NCBI GenBank assembly: GCA_963724285.1
Contig: CAVRUD010000030.1
Location: 186,001-250,000 of the forward strand
Source: CAVRUD01 sp963724285
Lineage (GTDB): Bacteria; Chloroflexota; Chloroflexia; Thermomicrobiales; UBA6265
DNA: 64,000 nt
Direction of reading: 5' to 3'
Part shown: in pieces, positions 57,019 to 64,000 of the stretch
How positions within the stretch are numbered: the stretch's first letter is position 1
Layout: each line of letters begins with the position of its first letter
Program-made: the position numbers and the translations under genes
Notes under the pieces: model-generated
The model's database searches: none
What the model was told of the DNA's origin: nothing
What the model saw: only the letters and a program-made list of their open reading frames with translations

Positions 57019-58062
57019 GTGGAACGCCCCGAACCCGGAAGCTTCCGTCCACCTTCGTCGAACGGCCCAATGCGGATGGCTCCAGGTGACGGCGCGGTCG
57101 CTGATCTGGCGGCGCGTGTCGCCGCGAACGTCGGCCACGTCGTCGTCGGCAAGGCCGAGGTGGTCGAGCGCCTGCTTGTCGCCATGCTCTGCGAGGGGCA
57201 CGTCCTGATCGAAGACGTGCCCGGCGTGGGCAAGACGTCGCTGGCCCGAGCGCTGGCACGCTCGATCGGCGGCGAGTGCCGCCGAATCCAGTTCACCCCC
57301 GATCTGCTTCCCACCGACATCGGCGGCATCTCCTACTTCGACCAGAAGCTTGGCGATTTCCGGTTCCGACCGGGACCGGTCTTTGCCAACATCGTCCTGG
57401 CCGACGAGATCAACCGGGCGACGCCCCGAACCCAGTCCGCCCTGCTCGAAGCAATGGAAGAACGCACGGTGACCGTCGAGGGCGAGACAATGGCGCTGCC
57501 GCGCCCCTTCCTCGTCCTGGCAACCGAGAACCCCGTCGAGCTGGAGGGCACCTTTCCCCTACCGGAGGCGCAACTCGACCGCTTCTTGCTCCGAACCGAG
57601 GTCGGCTATCCCAGCCACGAGGAAGAGGATGCCATCCTGGAGCGCTTCCAGGCGGACACACCGATGAACACGCTGGCGCCGGTCGCGACGACCGACGAGC
57701 TCGTGGCGGCAATCGGAACCGTGCGGACCGTCTACGTTTCTCCCGATGTTCGGCATTATGTCACGACAATCATTCGGTCCACTCGGGAGCATCCCGCAAT
57801 CTCCCTGGGGGCCAGCCCGCGCGGATCGCTGGCGCTGTTCCGCTCCGCCCAGGCGATGGCGGCGGTGCGGGGCCGCCGCGCCGTTGTCCCGGACGACGTG
57901 AAGGCGCTGGCGGTGTCGGCCCTGGCCCACCGCCTGATGCTGGCGCCCGAGGCGCGGCTGCGTGGCCGCAACGCCGCCGGCATCCTGGCCGAGATTCTCG
58001 AGGAGGTGCCGGTTCCCGTCGAAGGCGAGATTGGGGTGACCACCGCGGCGTCCTCCGGGTAG
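57019..58062 (+). CDS. MoxR-type AAA+ ATPase
   Basis: About 347 residues from the GTG at 57019, which has AAGGAG upstream; the frame is open further upstream but without a family match. Walker A is 'EDVPGVGKTSLARALA', Walker B 'NIVLADEINRATPRTQSALL', and sensor 1 'PFLVLATENPVELEGTFPLP'. 'LGASPRGSLALFRSAQAMAA' closes the lid domain. MoxR ATPases act as chaperones, often for proteins with VWA or DUF58 domains. It opens a DUF58-DUF4129 operon. Confidence 0.92.
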   Translation: MERPEPGSFRPPSSNGPMRMAPGDGAVADLAARVAANVGHVVVGKAEVVERLLVAMLCEGHVLIEDVPGVGKTSLARALARSIGGECRRIQFTPDLLPTDIGGISYFDQKLGDFRFRPGPVFANIVLADEINRATPRTQSALLEAMEERTVTVEGETMALPRPFLVLATENPVELEGTFPLPEAQLDRFLLRTEVGYPSHEEEDAILERFQADTPMNTLAPVATTDELVAAIGTVRTVYVSPDVRHYVTTIIRSTREHPAISLGASPRGSLALFRSAQAMAAVRGRRAVVPDDVKALAVSALAHRLMLAPEARLRGRNAAGILAEILEEVPVPVEGEIGVTTAASSG

Positions 58063-58066
58063 CGGG

Positions 58067-59473
58067 GTGTCCTCACCGGCTCGGCCCGAGCGACGGCAAC
58101 GGCGTGGGTGGTTTGGCCGCCCGATCCGGCCTGATCGCGAGCAACGCGGCGCCGGCAGCCGGTCGGTCTTCTTCTCCGCGGCATGGTTCTATCTTTCTGC
58201 CGCTATCGTCATCCTGGGCATGGCGATCGGGCACGGTGGCCTGACCCTCCTCGGGGTACTGGTCCTGCTCACCGGAGGCGGTTCCTGGCTCTGGAACCGC
58301 TATTGCCTGGACGGCGTCACCTACGCCCGGGCGATCAGCTCCGATCGGGCCCTCCCCGGCGACGAGATCACCCTGACCTTGACGGTCACCAATCGCAAGC
58401 TGCTGCCAATGCCGTGGCTGTCGCTCGAAGAGGATATGAGCGACGGGCTGGTCGTGCATGGCCGGACGGTCACGCCGAGCGGCACCTCGGGACGCCAACT
58501 CATGCGGATTACGTCCGGATTTCGCCCCTACGAGCGGGTCAACTGGCGCGTGCGGATCGCCTGCCCGAAACGGGGCCTCCACCAGATCGGTCCGGTGGTG
58601 ATCCGCTCGGGCGATATCTTCGGCTTCTTCACCAACCGGCTGGCGCTGCCCACGACCGATCGGATCCTGGTCTATCCCCGGGTGGTCGACCTGGAGAGCC
58701 TGGCGCTGCCCAGCCGTGAGCCGATCGGGGAACTCCGTGCCCGCCGCAACCTGCTGGTCGATCCGTCTCGGGTGGTGGGTGTGCGCGAATACCGGCCGGA
58801 GGATCCCTTCCGCTCGATCCACTGGAAAGCAACCGCCCGTCAGGGGACGCTCCAGGTGCGGGTGGCAGAGCCGGTGACCGCCCTGCGCCTGGGGATCTTC
58901 GTCAACCTGGACACGTTCGACCACTACTGGGAAGGGCTCGACCTGGAACTGGCCGAGCGAATCATCGTCGCGGCGGCGTCGCTTGCCGTCTGGGGCGACC
59001 GTAGTGGGTTCGCCGTTGGGATGTACGCGAACGGCCTTGTCGCCGGGTCCGACCAGGCTTTGCGGGTGCCGCCGGGACGGGGACAGGGACAGGTGCCCCG
59101 CCTGCTCGAAGGCCTGGCAATGGTCTCTCCGTTTTCGACGTTACCGTTTGCGGCGGTCCTGGCTGCTGAGGGGCGGCGGTTGCCCTACGGCAGTACAGCG
59201 GTTGTCGTGACATCGCGCTGCTCGGATGCCCTCGCGGGCGTGTTACTCCAACTCCTCGATGCGAACCGGCAAGTGGTGCTGATTCCGCTCGACGGCTGCG
59301 ACGTCCCGCCGCTGCGGGGGCTGATCGTTCGGCACCTCGACGAATCGTTGCTGCGGGCCGAGTCCACCGTCAAGGTGAGTCCAAAGACCAGCGAGCCAGC
59401 CGTTGATTCCCTCGAGTCAGTACCCGATATGGAAAAGGCGACGGCAACCGCCGACCATGGGGCGCGGTCGTGA
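58067..59473 (+). CDS. DUF58 domain membrane protein
   Basis: 468 residues. Two adjacent membrane helices ('FYLSAAIVILGMAIGHGGLT' and 'LLGVLVLLTGGGSWLW') precede a soluble part with 'REYRPEDPFRSIHWKATARQ', the DUF58 signature, and a VWA-like segment. Its GTG start is four bases after the MoxR stop. DUF58 proteins are the usual partners of MoxR ATPases, probably in envelope assembly. Confidence 0.9.
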   Translation: MSSPARPERRQRRGWFGRPIRPDREQRGAGSRSVFFSAAWFYLSAAIVILGMAIGHGGLTLLGVLVLLTGGGSWLWNRYCLDGVTYARAISSDRALPGDEITLTLTVTNRKLLPMPWLSLEEDMSDGLVVHGRTVTPSGTSGRQLMRITSGFRPYERVNWRVRIACPKRGLHQIGPVVIRSGDIFGFFTNRLALPTTDRILVYPRVVDLESLALPSREPIGELRARRNLLVDPSRVVGVREYRPEDPFRSIHWKATARQGTLQVRVAEPVTALRLGIFVNLDTFDHYWEGLDLELAERIIVAAASLAVWGDRSGFAVGMYANGLVAGSDQALRVPPGRGQGQVPRLLEGLAMVSPFSTLPFAAVLAAEGRRLPYGSTAVVVTSRCSDALAGVLLQLLDANRQVVLIPLDGCDVPPLRGLIVRHLDESLLRAESTVKVSPKTSEPAVDSLESVPDMEKATATADHGARS

Positions 59474-59497
59474 GCCACGACAAGGGCCAGATGCACG

Positions 59498-60952
59498 ATG
59501 ACTGAGACGCGGCGCCAACTGATCCGAGCGGTCGATCCGGTCCTGCTCTGTCTGGTGGTGGCCGAGACGGCGATCGTATGGCTGGTGGCGTCGCTGCTGC
59601 TGACCGCCGAGCCAGGCGAGGGGCAGGCGGTGGTTCCCCTGGCCGTCCTCGTCGTCATGGTGGTGGCGACAGTCCTGCCCCGGGCGCTGGATGCCTTCGA
59701 CCTGTGGGACCCCGGGTTCACGATCGTGATGGCCGCTGGCATGGTGGCGACCACGCTCTTGCTGATTAAGGCGTCCGCATTTCCCGGGTCTTCGTTGGTG
59801 GACCCCGATTGGCTCGGTGAAACGGCTCAGGCGCTGACCGTGCGCCCTTCGACCGCGGAGATCCCGGTCTGGGGCCTGGTCGTCGTCAGCGTCTATGCCT
59901 GGGCGCGGGGCCGCCGGCGGGCCGAACCGACCCTCGATGCCTCGTACACAGGGCTCAGAATCGGATCGGTCGCGATCTTGCTGGCCGCGGTCGCCGACGG
60001 GGTCACGCCGTCGCCGGTCACCGACACCGATGTTGTCGGCGCGGTCCTGATCTTCATCGCCGCGTCCCTGACGGCGATCTCGCTGGCGCGGATGGCGGGG
60101 GAAAGCGAGGATCGGTTCCGGGGGCTGCGCGCTCCGTCCGTGCTCGGCGGCGTGGCCGCTCCGATCGCGCTGGTCGCCCTGATCGGGCTGGCAATCGGCG
60201 GCGCCGCCGACCGCGACCTGCTCGATACCGTCCTCTGGGCCCTGGCGCCGCTGATCTGGGCGTTGACGGTTCTGCTCCGGATCCTGGTACTTATCGTCGC
60301 GGTCGTCGCCTTTATCGTGGTCTCCCCCATCCTCTGGCTGCTGTCTGGGACCGATTTCGCGCCGATTCGCTCCACACCGCAGGGATCGGAGACCGGCCTC
60401 CAGGAACGGGTGCGCGAAGAGGTCGAACGATCGACCGACGTTCCGGATCCCATCCGATATCTGGCCGTGACCGCCATCCTAATCACCGTGATCATGCTGC
60501 TGGGACGATTCGCCTTGCGCCGTCGCCGGCGTCTCGGGCCGGCGGCGGATGAGGAGCGCATGTCGGTGCTCAGCGGTGCTGAGTTGCTGGCGGCCATGGG
60601 CAACCGCCTCAAGCGGGCGCTCGGACTGCTCCGTCCCGATGCCGATCCCCTGGCCGAACTCAGGGCTGACAGGCGCTGGGCGCACACGGTGGCGATCCGC
60701 GAGGCGTACACCGCTCTGTTGCGCCTGGGAGCTGAGCGCGGGGTCATGCGCGCTCCGGGCAAAACGACCCGGGAGCACGCGGCACATCTCGCGACCGAGC
60801 TTCCGCGGAGAGACCTGCTGGCTCCGGAGGTGGCACGCCTGACCAGTCTCTACGACGCGGCAAGGTACGGGGCTTCCCCGGCGACCGAGGCTGAGGCCGC
60901 CGCCGCCCAGGACGCCTGGCACTCAATCGAACGCGCCGTTCGTCGGTCCTGA
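59498..60952 (+). CDS. DUF4129-like multi-helix membrane protein
   Basis: 484 residues. About nine hydrophobic helices fill residues 10-330 ('LLCLVVAETAIVWLVASLLL', 'AVLVVMVVATVLPRAL' and others). The cytoplasmic C-terminus 'IREAYTALLRLGAERGVMRA' with 'TTREHAAHLATELPRRD' is the DUF4129 segment. In other species this module ends a transglutaminase-like protein; here the transglutaminase part is absent. It completes the MoxR-DUF58 operon. Confidence 0.82.
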   Translation: MTETRRQLIRAVDPVLLCLVVAETAIVWLVASLLLTAEPGEGQAVVPLAVLVVMVVATVLPRALDAFDLWDPGFTIVMAAGMVATTLLLIKASAFPGSSLVDPDWLGETAQALTVRPSTAEIPVWGLVVVSVYAWARGRRRAEPTLDASYTGLRIGSVAILLAAVADGVTPSPVTDTDVVGAVLIFIAASLTAISLARMAGESEDRFRGLRAPSVLGGVAAPIALVALIGLAIGGAADRDLLDTVLWALAPLIWALTVLLRILVLIVAVVAFIVVSPILWLLSGTDFAPIRSTPQGSETGLQERVREEVERSTDVPDPIRYLAVTAILITVIMLLGRFALRRRRRLGPAADEERMSVLSGAELLAAMGNRLKRALGLLRPDADPLAELRADRRWAHTVAIREAYTALLRLGAERGVMRAPGKTTREHAAHLATELPRRDLLAPEVARLTSLYDAARYGASPATEAEAAAAQDAWHSIERAVRRS

Positions 60953-61023
60953 CCGCCAACAGGGTAGACTGGTTATGCGACACCTTTGCGCCGTCCGCGG
61001 CGATTGACTGGATCGAACCTCGC

Positions 61024-62211
61024 ATGGCTCCGTTGCCACCGGGGGCGCCACTCGGGATCTACCTCCACATTCCCTTCTGCGCCCACATCTGCCCCTACTG
61101 CGATTTCAACACGTACGCCGGCCAGGACAACCTGATCCCCGCCTACGTCGACGCGCTGATCGCCGAGATCGAACGGCAGGGCGCCGCGCTCGCCCCTGAC
61201 GGCACCCCGCGTCCGGCGGAAACGCTCTACATCGGCGGAGGAACCCCGTCTCTGCTGCCCGTCGAGGCGATCGCGCGCATCGTGGCCGCCTGCCGGTCGG
61301 CTTTCTCGCTGGTGCCCGGCGCCGAAGTGACGATGGAGGCCAACCCGACGAGCGTCGACGAGGCCGTCTTTGCCGGGTTGCTCGATGCCGGGATCAACCG
61401 GCTTAGCCTGGGCGTCCAGACCCAGCACCGCCGCGGGCTGCGCACCCTGGGCCGCAATCACGAGGCGGCCGACGCAGCGGAGGCGTACAAAGCCGCCCGC
61501 GCCGCTGGATTCACCAACATCAGCCTCGATCTGATCTTCGCCTGGCCGGGGCAAACGCCCGAGATCCTCGCGGCCGATCTGGAAACGGTGCTCGGCTGGG
61601 ATCCAGCACCGGAGCATCTCTCCTGCTACAGCCTGATCGTCGAGCCGGGCACGCCCATGGCCGACGCGGTTGCCCGGGGGATTCTGCGCGTTCCGGACGA
61701 CGACGCCAGCGCCGACCTGTACGAGCTGGTGATCGATACCCTGGCGCGAGCGGGGTACACCCACTACGAAGTAGCGAACTGGGCGCGTACGCATGGTGGG
61801 CCGGATCTCGCTTCGCGCCACAACCGGATCTACTGGCGCAACGGGGAGTACGTCGGCGCCGGGGCCGGAGCACACGGTTTTACCAACGGCCAGCGGGCGA
61901 TGCAGCACCTGCTGCCCGCCGCCTTCATCGCCGCGGTCGAGCGGGGCGAGCCGCCCGTCTCCAACGTCGAGGAGATCGGCCTCGAGACATCGATGGGAGA
62001 AACCATGATGCTCGGGCTGCGGCTGCTGGATGAAGGCGTCTCCGACGATGCCTTTCTGGCCCGGCATGGCGTCTCGCTGGCGTCGGTCTACGCGGACACC
62101 ATCGCCGAGATGACCGGGCTGGGGCTGCTCGAGCGGTTGCCCGATCGGGTTCGCCTGACACCGCGTGGCCTGATGCTGGCGAACGACGTAGCCGCCAGTT
62201 TCCTGCCGTAG
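61024..62211 (+). CDS. hemW: HemW: radical SAM haem chaperone
   Basis: 395 residues. 'LGIYLHIPFCAHICPYCDFN' carries the CxxxCxxC iron-sulfur motif. 'TLYIGGGTPSLLPVEAIARI', 'TMEANPTSVDEAVFAGLLDA' and 'NRLSLGVQTQHRRGLRTLGR' match the HemN/HemW family. It is shorter than HemN and lacks its N-terminal tip, so HemW (haem insertion rather than oxidase) is more likely. I see no clear ribosome binding site; the message may be nearly leaderless. Confidence 0.87.
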   Translation: MAPLPPGAPLGIYLHIPFCAHICPYCDFNTYAGQDNLIPAYVDALIAEIERQGAALAPDGTPRPAETLYIGGGTPSLLPVEAIARIVAACRSAFSLVPGAEVTMEANPTSVDEAVFAGLLDAGINRLSLGVQTQHRRGLRTLGRNHEAADAAEAYKAARAAGFTNISLDLIFAWPGQTPEILAADLETVLGWDPAPEHLSCYSLIVEPGTPMADAVARGILRVPDDDASADLYELVIDTLARAGYTHYEVANWARTHGGPDLASRHNRIYWRNGEYVGAGAGAHGFTNGQRAMQHLLPAAFIAAVERGEPPVSNVEEIGLETSMGETMMLGLRLLDEGVSDDAFLARHGVSLASVYADTIAEMTGLGLLERLPDRVRLTPRGLMLANDVAASFLP

Positions 62212-62276
62212 CGGTGCGTCCCATGTTACGGCCAACATCCCGTCGAAACTGGCGGTGGCTACAATAGGCAGGACGA

Positions 62277-63820
62277 TGACGCGGCGCGCGCACGGAGATG
62301 GCATGTCGATGTTCCCGGTCGCTTCCAGACGTGCGGCCCGCCGCGAGCAATCGCAGAGCGAGTGGGCCGACGCGGCCGCGGTGGCGCGCTACAGCCAACG
62401 CCGTCGCCCGTGTCGATGGTCTGATTGAAGCCCCACAGACCCCGGTCGGGAAGAGCCCCGCTGAGATCCGCGCCCGCGCCGAAATGCGCCTTGCCCGGAC
62501 GCGCCGGTTTCTGGACGTTCTCGGGGATCCCTTTGCCCGCTTCCCGATCGTCCACGTCGGCGGGACGTCGGGGAAGGGCTCGACCGCGACCGCTATCGCT
62601 TCCATCCTCGATGCCGCCGGGTACAAGGTCGGGATGCACACCTCACCCTACCTTCAGGTCGCGACCGAAAAGCTCTGGGTCGGCGGAGAACTGATCGGCC
62701 CCGGCGAATTCGCCGACCGCGTAGATGAGGTCTTTGCCGAATACGACTCCTGGCTGCGGGCCGGTGGTGAGGTCCTGACTTACGGCGAGTTCTGGGTGGC
62801 CCTGGTTGCCCGGCACCTGGCCCACGAGTCCGTCGACATCGGCGTGATCGAGGTGGGGGCCGGCGGCAGGTTCGACCTGACCAACGTCGTCATGCCCGTC
62901 GTCAGCGTCGTCACCTCGATCGGATTGGATCACACGGTGACCTTGGGACCGACGCTGGGGGAGATCGCCTGGCATAAGGCCGGGATCATCAAGGCGGGCG
63001 CCGCCGCGATCACCGGCGCGGTGGGGGCCGAATCGCTCAGCCCGATCGAGGCGGAGGCCGCCAGGTGGGAACTACGCTCGATCGGATCGAACCCGCCCGG
63101 GACATCGCCCTCCTCGAAACCGGCCCGGATGGGACACGCTGGCGGGAGACCGCGACGGGCCAGGTTTGGCCGGCGCCGCCAGGCGGATTCCAGGCGATGA
63201 ACGCCGCCCTGGCGGTCGCCGCGGCGCGGCGGCTGCGGGAGCGCGGCTTCGCCATCCCCGACGACGCGATCGCCACCGGCCTGGACCAGGCCCGATTGCC
63301 GGGCAGGGTTGAGTTCATGCCGGGCGACGACACGCCCGGGATCGCGCCGCGCGTCATGCTCGATGGCGCCCACAACCCGCAGAAAATCGCCGCCCTCGTC
63401 GCCGATCTGGACGCGATTCTGCCCCGGACCCCGACATCCCGTCGGATCGGCGTCCTCGGCGTCCTGGAGGCCAAGGACTTCAGCGGGCTTGTGAGGCCAC
63501 TCGTGCCGGCCATCGACGAACTCGTCGCCACGACGCCGCAGGTTCTGTCGAAGGCGCCGCTGGATGTCGAAACACTGGCCGCCGCCGCCCGGGCGGCCGG
63601 TTTCCACGGGCCGGTCATGTTGGAGCCAGATCCCCATACGGCGATTGACGTCGCCCTCTCCCGGGCGACTGAACCTGGTGACGCGATACTGGTGACCGGA
63701 TCGCTCTATCTGGTGGGCAACGTACGCGGCCGGTGGTATCCGGACGAGAGCATCCTCCGGTCGAGAACACCGTGGCCCGCGCAAGCGCCGGACGGTTCGG
63801 CGGGGTCTCCGGCTCCATGA
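62277..63820 (+). CDS. folC: FolC: folylpolyglutamate/dihydrofolate synthase, two frameshifts
   Basis: About 514 residues. The P-loop is 'VHVGGTSGKGSTATAIASIL', followed by 'HTSPYLQVATEK', 'DIGVIEVGAGGRFDLTNVV' and 'LDHTVTLGPTLGEIAWHKAG'. The C-terminal domain has 'MLDGAHNPQKIAALVADLDA'. The frame changes near 62395, where the N-terminal helix 'RREQSQSEWADAAAVARYSQ' meets 'ANAVARVDGLI', and near 63065. The exact start is therefore unsure. The enzyme adds glutamate to folates. It is coupled to the next gene by an ATGA overlap. Confidence 0.83.
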
Positions 63821-64000
63821 CACACTCGGGCGGTACGACGGTCGCGGCCACTCCATCGTCCGAACGCGTGCTCCAGGCAGTCATGGAGATCACGCGCCAG
63901 ATCGGGGCTGGCCGGGATCTGGCCACCATCTTCGACACCGCCGCCGCCGAACTGGCCGAATTGCTGCCGTACGACCGCTGCAGCATCGGACTTGTGGATC
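63817..64000 (+). CDS. GAF-domain protein (5' part)
   Basis: The first 61 residues, cut by the window edge. 'ERVLQAVMEITRQIGAGRDL', 'IFDTAAAELAELLPYDR' and 'CSIGLVD' are the first helix and strands of a GAF sensor domain, as often found at the start of histidine kinases or phosphatases. The ATG overlaps the folC stop. What follows the GAF domain is outside the window. Confidence 0.75.
   Translation, partial: MTHSGGTTVAATPSSERVLQAVMEITRQIGAGRDLATIFDTAAAELAELLPYDRCSIGLVD

Overview
This is a high-GC bacterial chromosome segment. The gene content best fits a Chloroflexota lineage, probably class Thermomicrobia or a relative. It has several large ATPase-LuxR regulators of the NB-ARC/TPR type, an F420-type LLM oxidoreductase, an ECF41/SigJ-like sigma factor, Tat-exported lipoproteins with Thr/Pro linkers, a MoxR-DUF58-DUF4129 operon, many GTG starts and short family-specific palindromic repeats. 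The assignment is an inference from gene types only; no rRNA or intact tRNA is present.

Positions 1-10.3 kb are an accessory patchwork: an SRPBCC/ArsR operon, an ECF41-like sigma factor, a VOC protein, a short UvrA-like ATPase with a translationally coupled aminoglycoside-phosphotransferase-like gene, a cupin/TetR pair and a broken MNT-HEPN module. The 3' end of the UvrA-like gene recurs three more times as degenerate tails (about 6209-6456, 9100-9204 and 10163-10322). One tail is fused to the N-terminus of a serine resolvase and another abuts a tRNA-like 3' fragment. Positions 10.4-25 kb carry small-molecule and detoxification genes (RibD-type reductase, VOC, M81 peptidase, LLM oxidoreductase, RidA, HExxH protein, ABC-F ATPase, histidine phosphatase, HAD hydrolase, class III aminotransferase, MBL hydrolase, SDR). 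A Phd/PIN toxin-antitoxin pair sits between two copies of an aminotransferase C-terminus.

Positions 25-35 kb hold a secreted barrel-like protein, a Tat-exported vanadium-haloperoxidase/PAP2 protein with an internal duplication, and two tandem units. Each unit is an ATPase-LuxR regulator followed by a cupin-like protein carrying an unfamiliar conserved block and then a near-identical hairpin. An MMPL exporter follows, with a set of palindromic operator-like sites upstream. Positions 37.9-42.7 kb form a mobile hotspot: perfect palindromes, a complete ISKra4-like insertion sequence with inverted repeats and a 9-bp target duplication, a tyrosine recombinase with its own dyads, and a second copy of a long palindromic element first seen at 2.7 kb.

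Positions 42.7-57 kb encode a lipoprotein, an M24 peptidase, a gamma-glutamyltransferase, a CgeB-like protein, a Tat-type alpha/beta hydrolase with a decayed LuxR regulator, a DAO-type oxidoreductase, a DUF2252 protein and two tandem PotD-like lipoproteins without transporter partners. From 57 kb onwards the content is core-like: MoxR, DUF58 and DUF4129, then hemW, folC and the start of a GAF protein.

About twenty otherwise well-conserved genes are interrupted by single-base frameshifts, several at homopolymers. This points at least partly to residual sequencing or assembly indels. The genes with many lesions (aminotransferase, HEPN, FAD-oxidase, third LuxR regulator, UvrA tails) look more like true decay.
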